Source: Nonomuraea turcica
GTDB lineage: Bacteria; Actinomycetota; Actinomycetes; Streptosporangiales; Streptosporangiaceae
Direction: 5' to 3'
NCBI RefSeq assembly: GCF_030718205.1
Contig: NZ_JAUZQF010000005.1
Coordinates: 310,001-374,000 of the forward strand
Length of the DNA: 64,000 nucleotides
Shown: one piece after another, positions 24,839 through 33,382 of the stretch
Numbering within the stretch: the first letter of the stretch is position 1
Layout: the number at the start of each line of letters is the position of its first letter
Made by a program: the position numbers and the translations under genes
Notes under the pieces: generated by a model
What the model saw: only the letters and a program-made list of their open reading frames with translations
Told to the model about the DNA's origin: nothing
The model's database searches: none

Positions 24839-25327
24839 ATGAGCACGCATGCCGAGCCCGAGGGCGGCCGCCGCCCGGTCCGCCAGCTCCGCCTGGTGGT
24901 GGAGGCGGACGACTACGAGGCCGCGCTCGCCTTCTACCGCGACGTCCTGGGGCTCCCCGAGCAGGCCGCGTTCTCCAGCGGGGACGGGGCCCGGGTGGTG
25001 ATCCTGGACGCCGGGCGGGCCACGCTGGAGATCGCCAACCCGGCGCAGAAGAAGATGATCGACGAGGTGGAGGTGGGGCGGCAGGTGGCGCCGAAGATCC
25101 GGGTCGCGTTCGAGGTGGACGACGCACGCGCCACCACCGAGCGGCTGGTGTCGGCGGGTGCGGCCGAGGTGGCGCCGCCGACGGTCACCCCATGGGAGTC
25201 GCTCAACGCCCGCCTCGACGCACCGGCCGGCCTGCACATCACGGTCTTCGAGGAGCTGCGCCCCCTAGAGGAACGGGAGGCCCTGGACGGGTTCGGCACG
25301 AACGACCGCCGCGACCCGGCCTCCTGA
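24839..25327 (+). CDS. VOC family protein (glyoxalase/bleomycin-resistance fold)
   Basis: 162 residues from ATG 24839 with GGAGGAGAATC immediately upstream. A single VOC module: RQLRLVVEADDYEAALAFYRDVLGLPEQ opens it, VVILDAGRATLEIANP is the second strand set, and KIRVAFEVDDARATTERLVSAGA plus GLHITVFEEL closes it with a candidate metal Glu. VOC proteins are dioxygenases, isomerases or ligand-sequestering resistance proteins; nothing here decides which. It stands alone, 47 bp before the HAD gene. Confidence 0.85.
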   Translation: MSTHAEPEGGRRPVRQLRLVVEADDYEAALAFYRDVLGLPEQAAFSSGDGARVVILDAGRATLEIANPAQKKMIDEVEVGRQVAPKIRVAFEVDDARATTERLVSAGAAEVAPPTVTPWESLNARLDAPAGLHITVFEELRPLEEREALDGFGTNDRRDPAS

Positions 25328-25374
25328 CCGGCGCGGCCAGGGCTGGAGGGCGTTTGCGCGGGTAGCGTCCAGGC

Positions 25375-26127
25375 ATGGCCACCTTTGACCTCACCAGCAT
25401 CCGCGCGGTCGTCTTCGACACCGACGGCGTGGTCACCGACACGGCGCGGGTGCACGCCGCCGCGTGGAAGCACGTGTTCGACGGCTTCCTGCGCAGCCGC
25501 GGCTCGGCGCCGTTCGACGTGCGCGCCGACTACCTGGCGTATGTGGACGGGCGGCCGCGGCTGGACGGGGTGCGGACGTTCCTGGCCTCCCGGGGCATCT
25601 CGCTGCCCGAGGGCGGGCCGGGCGACGAGCCGGATACGCCGACCGTGCACGGGCTGGGACGGGCCAAGGACGCGTTGTTCGTGGCGGAGATCGACAAGCA
25701 CGGCGTGGCGGCGTACCCGTCCACCGTGGCGCTGCTGCACGAGCTGCGACACCGCGGCTGCCGTACGGCGGTGGTCTCGGCCAGCCGGCACTGCCGCGCG
25801 GTGGTGTCGTCGGCGGGCCTGCTGCACCTGTTCGACGTGCTGGTGGACGGCGCCGACGCCGCCAGGCTCGGCCTGCCGGGCAAGCCTGACCCCGCGCTGT
25901 TCCTGGAGGCCGCCCGCCGTCTGGAGCTGCCGCCGGCCGGGGTGGCGGTCGTGGAGGACGCGCTGCCCGGCGTGGAGGCGGGCCGCAGGGGCGGCTTCGG
26001 CCTGATCGTCGCCGTCGACAGGAGCGGGTCGCGGGCCGCCGCGATGCGGGCCGCCGGGGCGGACGCCGTCGTCGATGACCTGGCCGACATGCGCGTGGCG
26101 GGACGGGTGCCCGTGGGGCGGCCATGA
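25375..26127 (+). CDS. HAD-family beta-phosphoglucomutase-like phosphatase
   Basis: 250 residues. HAD motif I is FDTDGVVTDTARVHAAAW with the nucleophile Asp and general acid Asp; motif II VVSAS; motif III GKPDPALF; motif IV VVEDALPGVEAG. It converts beta-glucose-1-phosphate to glucose-6-phosphate, the partner step of GH65 disaccharide phosphorylases. It overlaps the GH65 gene by ATGA (26124-26127), and the pair matches M. tuberculosis Rv3400/Rv3401, so phosphorolytic use of an alpha-glucobiose such as trehalose, maltose or kojibiose is likely. TAGCGT (25363-25368) lies 6 nt before the ATG and could be the -10 of a leaderless transcript. Confidence 0.9.
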   Translation: MATFDLTSIRAVVFDTDGVVTDTARVHAAAWKHVFDGFLRSRGSAPFDVRADYLAYVDGRPRLDGVRTFLASRGISLPEGGPGDEPDTPTVHGLGRAKDALFVAEIDKHGVAAYPSTVALLHELRHRGCRTAVVSASRHCRAVVSSAGLLHLFDVLVDGADAARLGLPGKPDPALFLEAARRLELPPAGVAVVEDALPGVEAGRRGGFGLIVAVDRSGSRAAAMRAAGADAVVDDLADMRVAGRVPVGRP

Positions 26128-29027
26128 ACACCTGGATCCTGGTCTACGACGGCTTCGACCCCAAAGGCGAGGGGCTGCGCGAGGCGCTGTGCACGCTGGG
26201 CAACGGCAGGTTCGCCACGCGCGGCGCCACGCCGGACGGCGAGGTGCGCACCCCCGGCACGTACGTGGCCGGCTGCTACGACCGGATCGACTCCTTCGTG
26301 GCCGGCCGTACCGTAACGAACGAGGACATCGTCAACCTGCCCGACTGGCTGCCGCTGACGTTCGCCACGCCGGACGGCGACTGGTTCGCGCCCGAGCGGG
26401 CCGACCTCCTGGCCTACCGCCACGTGCTGGACCTGCGGCACGGGGTGCTGACGCGCAAGCTGCGCTGGCGCGACGACGCGGGCCGGGTCACGGCGGTGCG
26501 CCAGCGCAGGCTGGTCTCGATGGCCGACCCCTACCTGGCGGCGATGCAGACCACCTTCACGGCCGAGAACTGGTCGGGGCCGCTCCGCGTGCGGTCCATG
26601 CTCGACGGGCGGGTGGCCAACGACGGCGTGGCGCGCTACCGCGACCTGCGCGGCGACCACCTGACCTGCCACGACACCGGAACGCAGGACGACATCACCT
26701 GGCTGACCGCCATCACCCGCTGCTCCCACATCACCATCGCCCTGGCCGGCCGGATCGACGCCCCCGGGCGACCGTGCGTGCTCCATCGGGAGGCCGACAA
26801 CATCACCTGCGAGCACGTGCTGGACGTCAGCCGGGGCCGGCCGGCCGTCCTCACCAAGACCGTGGCGCTGGCCACGTCACGTGACCACGCCAGCCACGAC
26901 GCCCGCTCGGCGGCGTTGCGCCACGTGCGCCGCGCTCCGCCGTTCGACGACCTGCTGGCCCGGCACGCGGCCGCCTGGGAGCGGCTGTGGCGGTGCGCCC
27001 GGCTCGACGTGGGCGGCGCCGAGTTGTCGCGGATCGTGCACCTGCACATCTTCCACCTGCTGCAGACGCTCTCCCCGCACACCGCGGACCTCGACGCCGG
27101 CGTGCCGGCCCGCGGCCTGCACGGCGAGGCGTACCGCGGCCACGTGTTCTGGGACGAACTGTTCGTCCAGCCCTGGCTGAGCCTGCGCTTCCCGGAGATC
27201 TCGCTCGGCCTGCTGCGTTACCGCTGGCGGCGGCTGCCCGAGGCGCGGGACGCCGCCCGGGAGGCCGGGTACGGCGGCGCGATGTTCCCCTGGCAGAGCG
27301 GCAGCGACGGCCGCGAGGAGACCCAGATCCTGCACCTCAACCCCCAATCGGGCCGCTGGCTGCCCGACCACTCGCACCTGCAGCGGCACGTCGGCCTGGC
27401 CATCGCCTACAACGTCTGGCAGCACTACCTGGCCACCGGATCCATGCCGCCGTGGTGCGCCGAGCTGCTGCTCGACATCGCCAGGTTCTTCGCCTCGATG
27501 GCGGTGCGGCACGGCGACCGGTACGAGATCCGCGGTGTCATGGGCCCCGACGAGTACCACGACCGCTACCCCGGCGCCGCCGTGCCCGGCGTGGACAACA
27601 ACGCCTACACCAACGTCATGACGGCCTGGCTGCTGCTGCGCGCCCGCGAGACCGCCCGCCTGGCGCCCGACCTGGTGCCGGACCGGGCCGAGCTGGACCG
27701 CTGGGACGAGATCGGCAGCTGCCTGCGGGTCGACTTCCACGACGGCGTCATCAGCCAGTTCAGCGGGTACGCCGACCTGGAGGAGCTCGACTGGCACCGC
27801 TACCACGGCGTGCGCCGCCTGGATCGGGCCCTGGAGGCCGACGGCGACGACGTCAACCGCTACAAGGCGTCCAAACAGGCCGACACGCTCATGCTCTGCT
27901 ACCTGCTGACCGGCGATGAGCTGACCGGCATCCTGCGCGGGCTCGGCTACCCCGTCGAGCCCGGCCTGCTCCCCCGTACGATCTCGTACTACCTGGAGCG
28001 CACCAGCCACGGTTCGACCCTCAGCGCGGTCGTGCACGCCTGGGTGCTGTCCCGCGCCAACCGCGCCCAGTCCTGGCGGTTCTTCACCGAAGCGCTCCAC
28101 AGCGACATCAAGGACGTCCAGGGCGGCACCACCGCGGAGGGCATCCACCTGGGCGCCATGGGCGGCACGCTGGACCTCTTGCAGCGCTGCTACCTGGGGT
28201 TGGAGCTGCGGCGGGACGGGCTGCGGCTGGACCCGCTGCTGCCCGGGCGGCTCGGCTTGTTGTCCATGCCGATCCGCTTCCGCGGGCGGCGGCTGTTCAT
28301 CGACGCCGACCATCGGCAGGCGCGCGTCAACGGCGTCGCGTGCCGGTCGTACAGAGGAGGGGAAGCGATCATGACTGGGACGGGGGATCTCGGGCGTCGC
28401 ATCATCCATCACCGCGAGCGCCTCGGCCTGACCCGCGAGGAGGTCGCCGAACGCGCCGACATGTCGCCGGGCTACCTGACCTACCTGGAGGAGCACCCCG
28501 ACATGCCGGACACCGGCGCGCTCTACCGCCTGGCCGACGCCCTGCGGACGACCACGGAGGAGCTTCTCGGCGGGGGCAGGGAACGGCCGCCCGGACACGG
28601 TCCCGCCATGGCCAATCCGACCATGGAGGTGCTGGACGAGGAGGAGTGCCTGCGGCTGATCGGTCCCGGCGGGATCGGGCGGGTGGCGTTCAACGGCTCG
28701 CACGGGCCGACGGTGCTGCCGGTCAACTACAAGATGCACGAGGGCGCCATCGTCTTCCGCACCGCCGCCGGCGGCCCCATGGACAGGGACCTGCGTACGG
28801 GGCTCGAAGGAGTCGACATCAAGATCGCCTTCGAGGTGGACCTCTTCGACGAGACCAACCGGGAGGGTTGGAGCGTCCTGGTGCAGGGGCCGGCCCATCA
28901 CGTGCCGGAGGAGGAGGTGCCCGAGGTGACCCGCGCGGGCGTCACACCGTGGGCGGGCGGCGAGCGACATCTGTACATCCGCATCGCCTGCCAGCAGATC
29001 ACCGGCCGCCGCATCCACGGGCTGTAG
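26124..29027 (+). CDS. GH65 disaccharide phosphorylase-like protein fused in frame to XRE-PNPOx protein
   Basis: 967 residues with no stop. Residues 1-749 are a complete GH65 enzyme of normal length: N-terminal beta-sandwich (TLGNGRFATRGATPD), the (alpha/alpha)6 barrel with GVMGPDEYHDR (catalytic Glu477), KQAD, and a phosphate-binding loop ERTSHGSTLS (His629). From Met750 the frame continues into an XRE helix-turn-helix (about 755-810) and a pyridoxamine-5'-phosphate-oxidase-like flavin-binding domain (about 840-960). A good ribosome binding site precedes Met750, so two products may be made. GH65 phosphorylases split alpha-glucosides with phosphate; the sugar is unknown. Overlaps the HAD gene by ATGA. 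Confidence 0.82.
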   Translation: MNTWILVYDGFDPKGEGLREALCTLGNGRFATRGATPDGEVRTPGTYVAGCYDRIDSFVAGRTVTNEDIVNLPDWLPLTFATPDGDWFAPERADLLAYRHVLDLRHGVLTRKLRWRDDAGRVTAVRQRRLVSMADPYLAAMQTTFTAENWSGPLRVRSMLDGRVANDGVARYRDLRGDHLTCHDTGTQDDITWLTAITRCSHITIALAGRIDAPGRPCVLHREADNITCEHVLDVSRGRPAVLTKTVALATSRDHASHDARSAALRHVRRAPPFDDLLARHAAAWERLWRCARLDVGGAELSRIVHLHIFHLLQTLSPHTADLDAGVPARGLHGEAYRGHVFWDELFVQPWLSLRFPEISLGLLRYRWRRLPEARDAAREAGYGGAMFPWQSGSDGREETQILHLNPQSGRWLPDHSHLQRHVGLAIAYNVWQHYLATGSMPPWCAELLLDIARFFASMAVRHGDRYEIRGVMGPDEYHDRYPGAAVPGVDNNAYTNVMTAWLLLRARETARLAPDLVPDRAELDRWDEIGSCLRVDFHDGVISQFSGYADLEELDWHRYHGVRRLDRALEADGDDVNRYKASKQADTLMLCYLLTGDELTGILRGLGYPVEPGLLPRTISYYLERTSHGSTLSAVVHAWVLSRANRAQSWRFFTEALHSDIKDVQGGTTAEGIHLGAMGGTLDLLQRCYLGLELRRDGLRLDPLLPGRLGLLSMPIRFRGRRLFIDADHRQARVNGVACRSYRGGEAIMTGTGDLGRRIIHHRERLGLTREEVAERADMSPGYLTYLEEHPDMPDTGALYRLADALRTTTEELLGGGRERPPGHGPAMANPTMEVLDEEECLRLIGPGGIGRVAFNGSHGPTVLPVNYKMHEGAIVFRTAAGGPMDRDLRTGLEGVDIKIAFEVDLFDETNREGWSVLVQGPAHHVPEEEVPEVTRAGVTPWAGGERHLYIRIACQQITGRRIHGL
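28371..29027 (+). CDS. XRE + pyridoxamine 5'-phosphate oxidase-family protein (internal start within the GH65 frame)
   Basis: 218 residues if translated from ATG 28371, with AGAGGAGGGGAAG ending 6 nt upstream, one of the strongest ribosome binding sites in the window. The same two-domain protein (HTH: LTREEVAERADMSPGYLTYLEE; PNPOx-like split barrel: EECLRLIGPGGIGRVAFNGSHGPTVLPVNY) is normally a stand-alone gene in actinobacteria. Here it has no stop codon separating it from GH65, so it can be made alone or as the tail of the fusion. Likely a flavin- or F420-binding regulator or sensor. It is in the same frame, so only proteomics can decide. Confidence 0.65.
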   Translation: MTGTGDLGRRIIHHRERLGLTREEVAERADMSPGYLTYLEEHPDMPDTGALYRLADALRTTTEELLGGGRERPPGHGPAMANPTMEVLDEEECLRLIGPGGIGRVAFNGSHGPTVLPVNYKMHEGAIVFRTAAGGPMDRDLRTGLEGVDIKIAFEVDLFDETNREGWSVLVQGPAHHVPEEEVPEVTRAGVTPWAGGERHLYIRIACQQITGRRIHGL

Positions 29028-29037
29028 CGGGCCGGCG

Positions 29038-30225
29038 TCAGCGGCAGCCGGTGGCGCCGAACGCCAGGAACTGCGTCACCTCCTGCTGGCTGAAGTTGTC
29101 GTCCGACCCGATCACCAGGGTGCACTCGCCGCTCGCCAGGCGCGGCCCCCAGGCCATGCTCTCCAGGTTCTGCACCGGCGTGCTGACCGCGCTCAGGTCG
29201 TGGACCAGGCGTTTGACCACCGGCCGGTACGGCCTGCCGGCTTCCGGAGAGCGCGTGTCCAGCACGTTCACGGCGTCCTCCAGAGAGTGCCTGTCCAGGA
29301 CGTCGGTGGCGCCACGCAGGTCGATCTCGTACAGCCGCACCCGGTAATTGACGCCCTCGATCCAGGCACGTTCGAGCGCCAGATAGCGGTATTCGTCGAT
29401 GGGCAGGATCTCCGACACCCCGGTGTCGGCCTCCCCGCCGGGCGGGACGGGGGCGACGGGCAGCGGGTCGAGCGGATAGACGTACTGCGCGCGCAACCGG
29501 CCTGCCCGGTTCCACACGGTGAGCCGCGCGAGCGCGCCTCGATCGGCCGTCGGCGGCGGCCCGTCCTCATAGCGCGGACCCTCGGTCACGGCGGTGATCG
29601 TACGGGCCGTGACGGCCAGCCCCTCGAAGCCGAAGTTGCGGCGCGGACCGCTGTCGGCGCCGGTCAGCCGCAGGTTGCGCGGTAGCCGCAGCTCGCCCAG
29701 GTGCCGTCCCTGCAGGTCCATCGCCCGTACGGCGGACATGGAGATCGGGATGGCCGGGTTTCTGGCGTCCGGCCGGTCGCCTTCGTCGCCCCACAGCAGC
29801 CGGCCGCTGCGCCGGTCGAACCTGATCGTCTCGGGGTCGGCCGACTCCGGCTTGCCGTACGCCGGGTACGGCGTGCCGTCGGCCCTGGTGAGCGTCGTGA
29901 CCCCGGTCAGCCGGACCCCGTTGAACGCCCCGGTCACCTGGTCGATGTCCAGGTGGCCGGTGTAGAAACGGGCCGGGTTGTAGCGCCATCGGTCGTCGGA
30001 GATGAAGTACCAGATTCCGGTGCTCGGATCCCGGTCGATCCCGGACAGCCCGCCCACGGTGGTGCCCTCGACGCGTGTCATGTGCGGCACCTGCTGCTCC
30101 CCCAGGAAACGGGTGATCCGCACCGGATCCCGCCGTCCCGCCGCCGACGCGGGCGGCGGCGTGGTATTCGCCGCCACCACCGCGAATGCGAGGGCAATGA
30201 CCATTGTTCTCCGCCTAAGAGCCAT
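29038..30225 (-). CDS. Secreted esterase-like/phytase-like beta-propeller protein
   Basis: About 395 residues from ATG 30225 (GGGGGAGAAA directly before); ATG 30237 is an alternative. A signal peptide (MALRRRTMVIALAFAVVAAN, cleavage near ASAAG) indicates secretion. The mature protein matches the 'esterase-like activity of phytase' family: VGGLSGIDRDPSTGIWYFISDDR, RRSGRLLWGDEGDR, NFGFEGLAVT, YRYLALERAWI, and LESMAWGPRL near the end. These are calcium-binding beta-propellers with phosphodiesterase/phytase-like annotations and little direct biochemistry. It converges on the GH65 fusion with 10 bp between stops. It is preceded by AT-rich DNA (30240-30364). Confidence 0.82.
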   Translation of the reverse strand: MALRRRTMVIALAFAVVAANTTPPPASAAGRRDPVRITRFLGEQQVPHMTRVEGTTVGGLSGIDRDPSTGIWYFISDDRWRYNPARFYTGHLDIDQVTGAFNGVRLTGVTTLTRADGTPYPAYGKPESADPETIRFDRRSGRLLWGDEGDRPDARNPAIPISMSAVRAMDLQGRHLGELRLPRNLRLTGADSGPRRNFGFEGLAVTARTITAVTEGPRYEDGPPPTADRGALARLTVWNRAGRLRAQYVYPLDPLPVAPVPPGGEADTGVSEILPIDEYRYLALERAWIEGVNYRVRLYEIDLRGATDVLDRHSLEDAVNVLDTRSPEAGRPYRPVVKRLVHDLSAVSTPVQNLESMAWGPRLASGECTLVIGSDDNFSQQEVTQFLAFGATGCR

Positions 30226-30364
30226 TTTCTCCCCCATATGGAAGGGCCGCCGACTGGACTGACGGAGAAAATGAAAGCGCGAATGAAGAAGGAAGTCCAT
30301 GCAGGCAGGACGCCACAATAAACGTAGGCCACCCATAAAACAGGGCAAATTCCGGCGCTTTTTC

Positions 30365-31168
30365 TTAAGGAAGGCGGCCGATGACGGCGGTGGCGTCCAG
30401 CTCGTCGGAGCCGGCCGCGCGGGCCGCCAGGCCGGCGAGCTCGACGGCGCGCACGGTCGCCGCCGCCTGGCGTGCGCTGGTCTCGATCAGGAGGTGACCG
30501 CCGGGAGCGAGCCATTGGGGTGCCCGCTCGATCACCCGGCGTACGACGTCCAGCCCGTCGTCGCCGCCGTCGAGCGCCACGCGCGGCTCGTACAGGCGGG
30601 CCTCGGGCGGCAGCAGCCCGACGGACCCGGACGGCACGTAGGGCGGGCTGGCGATCAGGAGGTCGACCCGGCCGCGCAGGGTGGCGGGGAGGGGCTCGTA
30701 CAGGTCGCCCTCGTAGACGTGCCCGCCGGGAAGGTTGCGCCGGGCGCAGCGCACGGCGGCGGGGTCGAGGTCGGCGGCGTGCAGCTCGGCCAGGCGCGCC
30801 AGCCCGGCGGCCAGCGCCGCGCCCATGGCGCCCGTGCCGCAGCACAGGTCCAGCACGACCGGGGTCCCGGGCACCTCGCGGGCGAGCGCGACGGCCTCGT
30901 CGATGAGGAACCGCGTGCGGGGCCGCGGCACGAACACCCCGGGCTCCACCACCAGCCGCAGCCCGCAGAACTCGGCCCAGCCGAGCACGTGCTCGAGCGG
31001 CCGGCCGCCGACCCGGCGCTCCACCATGGCGGCCAGCTCGCCGGGGGTGCGCGCGGTGGCGACGATCAGCTCCGCCTCGTCCTCGGCGAACACGCAGCCG
31101 GCGGCACGGAGCCTGCCCACGATGTCAGACAGGGCGGCGGATGACGAAGAGACCGACATGAGCGTCAT
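30365..31168 (-). CDS. Putative protein N5-glutamine methyltransferase (PrmC/HemK-related)
   Basis: 267 residues. It has an N-terminal helical domain, then GRPLEHVLGWAEFCGLRLVVEPGVFVPRPRTRFLIDEA as in HemK/PrmC, SAM motif VLDLCCGTGAMGAALA, and a substrate loop reading IASPPYVPSG. True PrmC has NPPY there; Ser replaces Asn in this subfamily (TIGR03704-like), so release-factor methylation is less certain. It starts 20 bp before the MarR stop and is on the same strand, so it may be co-transcribed with that regulator. Confidence 0.85.
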   Translation of the reverse strand: MTLMSVSSSSAALSDIVGRLRAAGCVFAEDEAELIVATARTPGELAAMVERRVGGRPLEHVLGWAEFCGLRLVVEPGVFVPRPRTRFLIDEAVALAREVPGTPVVLDLCCGTGAMGAALAAGLARLAELHAADLDPAAVRCARRNLPGGHVYEGDLYEPLPATLRGRVDLLIASPPYVPSGSVGLLPPEARLYEPRVALDGGDDGLDVVRRVIERAPQWLAPGGHLLIETSARQAAATVRAVELAGLAARAAGSDELDATAVIGRLP

Positions 31169-31188
31169 TCCTACCAGGTCCGGCCCCG

Positions 31189-31701
31189 CTACGGGCGGGG
31201 CGGGAGGTCCGTGGCGTCGCCGAGCGACTCCAGCAGGTCGCGGAGCGTGCCCGCGAGCTCCTCGCGCCGCTCCCCGCTCAGCGCGGTCAGTACGCGGTGC
31301 TCGGTGGCGACGTGGTCCGGCAGCGCCCGGTCGATCAGCGCGAATCCCTCCTCGGTGAGCGTCACGTAAACGCCCCGCCCGTCCGACTCGCTCGGCGTGC
31401 GCGTCACCAGCCCGCGCTCCTCCAGCCGGTCCAGCCGCTGCGTGATCGCGCCCGAGGTGACCATGGACGCGCGCATCAGCTCGGCGGGTGTCAGCCGGTG
31501 CGGAGGGTCGCTGCGGCGCAGCGTGGCCAGCACATCGAACGAAGCCCTGTCGAGCCCGTGCGCGGCGAACGTGCGCCGCAGCTCCGCGTCGATCAGCCGG
31601 GACAGCCGCGACAGCCGGCCGATCACGGCCATCGGGGAAACGTCCAGGTCAGGCCGCTGGGCGCCCCACTGTTTGAGGATGAAGTCGACGTGGTCTGCCA
31701 C
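31189..31701 (-). CDS. MarR family transcriptional regulator
   Basis: 170 residues from GTG 31701 (VADHVDFILKQW, the usual N-terminus of this subfamily); GTG 31710 is three codons upstream but overlaps the -10 box. TAGGGT (minus strand, 31714-31709) lies 7 nt before the chosen start, so the mRNA is probably leaderless. The winged helix includes LTPAELMRASMVTSGAITQRLDRLEERGLVTRTPSESDGRGVYVTLTEEG. It is divergent from the EamA transporter, with three CTTAG-type operator copies between the genes, so it probably represses both. Confidence 0.88.
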   Translation of the reverse strand: MADHVDFILKQWGAQRPDLDVSPMAVIGRLSRLSRLIDAELRRTFAAHGLDRASFDVLATLRRSDPPHRLTPAELMRASMVTSGAITQRLDRLEERGLVTRTPSESDGRGVYVTLTEEGFALIDRALPDHVATEHRVLTALSGERREELAGTLRDLLESLGDATDLPPRP

Positions 31702-31708
31702 GGCCTCC

Positions 31709-31786
31709 ACCCTACCGATGTCTTAGCGGTGAGGTAAATCACTGGCTAAGTAGCTTAGTGCTGAGATACTTTGTCTTAGTGCTAAG
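31709..31786. promoter_or_regulatory. Divergent MarR/EamA promoters with three phased operators
   Basis: Three 12-bp sites of the form CTTAGNNNTRAG: CTTAGCGGTGAG (31722-31733), CTTAGTGCTGAG (31754-31765) and CTTAGTGCTAAG (31775-31786, a palindrome). Starts are 32 and 21 bp apart, i.e. whole helical turns. CTAAG-TAG-CTTAG (31746-31758) is a further inverted repeat. TACTTT (31767-31772) is the rightward -10, 6 nt before GTG 31779; TAGGGT on the minus strand (31714-31709) is the leftward -10. Confidence 0.65.
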
Positions 31787-32690
31787 TAATCGATGGACCG
31801 TCGTCCTGCTGACCGCGCTGACCCCCGCCATCTGGGGGACCACCTACCTCGTCACCACCGAAATGCTGCCGCCCGACCGCCCCCTGCTGGCGGCGCTGAT
31901 CCGGGCGCTGCCCGCCGGGATCCTGCTCCTCGCCATCACACGCCGCCTGCCCCAGGGGATCTGGTGGTGGCGGGCGCTGGTGCTGGGGGCACTCAACATC
32001 GGGGTGTTCCTGGCGTTGTTGTTCGTGGGCGCGTACCGGCTGCCCGGCGGGGTGGCCGCGACCGTCGGCGCCATCCAGCCGCTGCTGGTCGCCCTGCTGT
32101 CGGCCGGGCTGCTGCACGAGCGGCTGACCACGCGCACCGTGGTCGCCGCCGTGGCGGGCGTGGCGGGGGTCGGGCTGCTCGTGTTGCGGGCCGACGCCCG
32201 GCTGGACGCTGTCGGCGTCGCCGCCGCGCTCGGCGGGGCCGTCGTCATGGCCGTCGGCGTCGTGCTGAGCAAGCGCTGGCCGTCCCCCGCGCCGCTGCTG
32301 GCCACCACAGGCTGGCAGCTCGTGGCAGGCGGCCTGCTGCTGCTTCCCGTGGCGCTCGTCGTCGAAGGACCGCCGCCGGCCACGCTGACCACCGCCAACC
32401 TCGCGGGGTACGCCTACCTCACGATCATCGGAGCCGCCCTCGCCTACGCCCTGTGGTTTCGGGGGTTGCGGATCCTCTCGGCGACCAAGGTCACCTTCCT
32501 CGGGCTGCTCAGCCCGGTGGTCGCGACCGCGCTCGGCTGGGCCGTGCTCGGCCAGCGGCTCACCGCGGCCCAGGCGCTCGGCGCGCTCATCGTGCTGGGC
32601 GCGCTCGTCGCCGCCCAGCTCCAACCCACCCGCACGCGACCGCTGCCGGAGGCGGCGGCACCCCGCGTACTCATCGGAAAGGAATCCTGA
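31779..32690 (+). CDS. EamA/DMT-family transporter
   Basis: About 303 residues from GTG 31779, chosen because the -10 box TACTTT ends 7 nt before it and no Shine-Dalgarno exists; GTG 31758 is an alternative. Ten hydrophobic helices in two EamA repeats: LTPAIWGTTYLVTTEMLPPDRPLLAALIRALPAG in the first and YLTIIGAALAYALWFRGL...SPVVATALGW in the second. DMT proteins export amino acids, drugs or metabolites. Its promoter lies inside the MarR operator array; the next gene starts 5 bp downstream and probably shares the transcript. Confidence 0.88.
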   Translation: MLSNRWTVVLLTALTPAIWGTTYLVTTEMLPPDRPLLAALIRALPAGILLLAITRRLPQGIWWWRALVLGALNIGVFLALLFVGAYRLPGGVAATVGAIQPLLVALLSAGLLHERLTTRTVVAAVAGVAGVGLLVLRADARLDAVGVAAALGGAVVMAVGVVLSKRWPSPAPLLATTGWQLVAGGLLLLPVALVVEGPPPATLTTANLAGYAYLTIIGAALAYALWFRGLRILSATKVTFLGLLSPVVATALGWAVLGQRLTAAQALGALIVLGALVAAQLQPTRTRPLPEAAAPRVLIGKES

Positions 32691-32695
32691 ACACC

Positions 32696-33328
32696 ATGCG
32701 CATCACCATTTTCGGAGCGTCCGGAGCCGTAGGCAGCCGGGTGGTGGCCGAGGCGCTGTCGCGCGGCCACGACGTGACCGCCGTCGTCCGCGATCCCGCT
32801 CGCCTGGTCCACCTGCCCGCCCGGGTGCGGGCGGGCGACGCCTCGGACGTCGAGCAGGTGGCCGCGTTGAGCGCCGGTCAGGACGTGGTGATCAGCGCGA
32901 CCCGGCCCGCGCCCGGTGACGAGGACGAGCTCCCGATCACCGCCAAGGCGCTGCTGGCCGGCGTGGCGCGGACCGGCGTGCGGCTGCTGCTCGTCGGTGG
33001 CGCGGCGGGTCTGACCGTGCCCGAAGCCGGTGGGCTCCCCCTCGTCGAGACTCCCGATTTCCCGCCCGCGTTGCGGCCCATCGCGCTGGCCTGCAACGAG
33101 CAGCTCGAGGTCTGCCGCTCGGCCACGGACGCCGACTGGACGTACCTGAGCCCGCCGGCGTTGCTGGAGCCGGGCGAGCGTACCGGCGTCTACCGGGTCG
33201 GTGGCGACGAGTTGCTCGTCGACGCGCACGGCAGGTCGGCGATCTCCATGGAGGACTTCGCGATCGCGCTGCTGGACGAGGCCGAGCTGCCCCGGCACCG
33301 CGGCAGCAGGTTCACGGTCGCCTATTGA
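32696..33328 (+). CDS. NAD(P)-binding oxidoreductase (atypical SDR / NmrA-like)
   Basis: 210 residues from ATG 32696. The N-terminus MRITIFGASGAVGSRVVAEAL is a GxSGxxG Rossmann motif of atypical SDRs, followed by VVRDPARL and GDASDVEQV. LLVGGAAGL and DWTYLSPPALLEPGERTG are typical of the SDR_a5/NmrA-like group. Such proteins are flavin/biliverdin-type reductases or redox sensors. It starts 5 bp after the EamA stop with AAAGGA 10-15 nt upstream of the ATG, so it belongs to the MarR-controlled unit. Confidence 0.85.
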   Translation: MRITIFGASGAVGSRVVAEALSRGHDVTAVVRDPARLVHLPARVRAGDASDVEQVAALSAGQDVVISATRPAPGDEDELPITAKALLAGVARTGVRLLLVGGAAGLTVPEAGGLPLVETPDFPPALRPIALACNEQLEVCRSATDADWTYLSPPALLEPGERTGVYRVGGDELLVDAHGRSAISMEDFAIALLDEAELPRHRGSRFTVAY

Positions 33329-33382
33329 CCGATTCTGGCAGCATGATCGGTACGTGGCCCGCCAGCGACCGAGGAGACCGGC

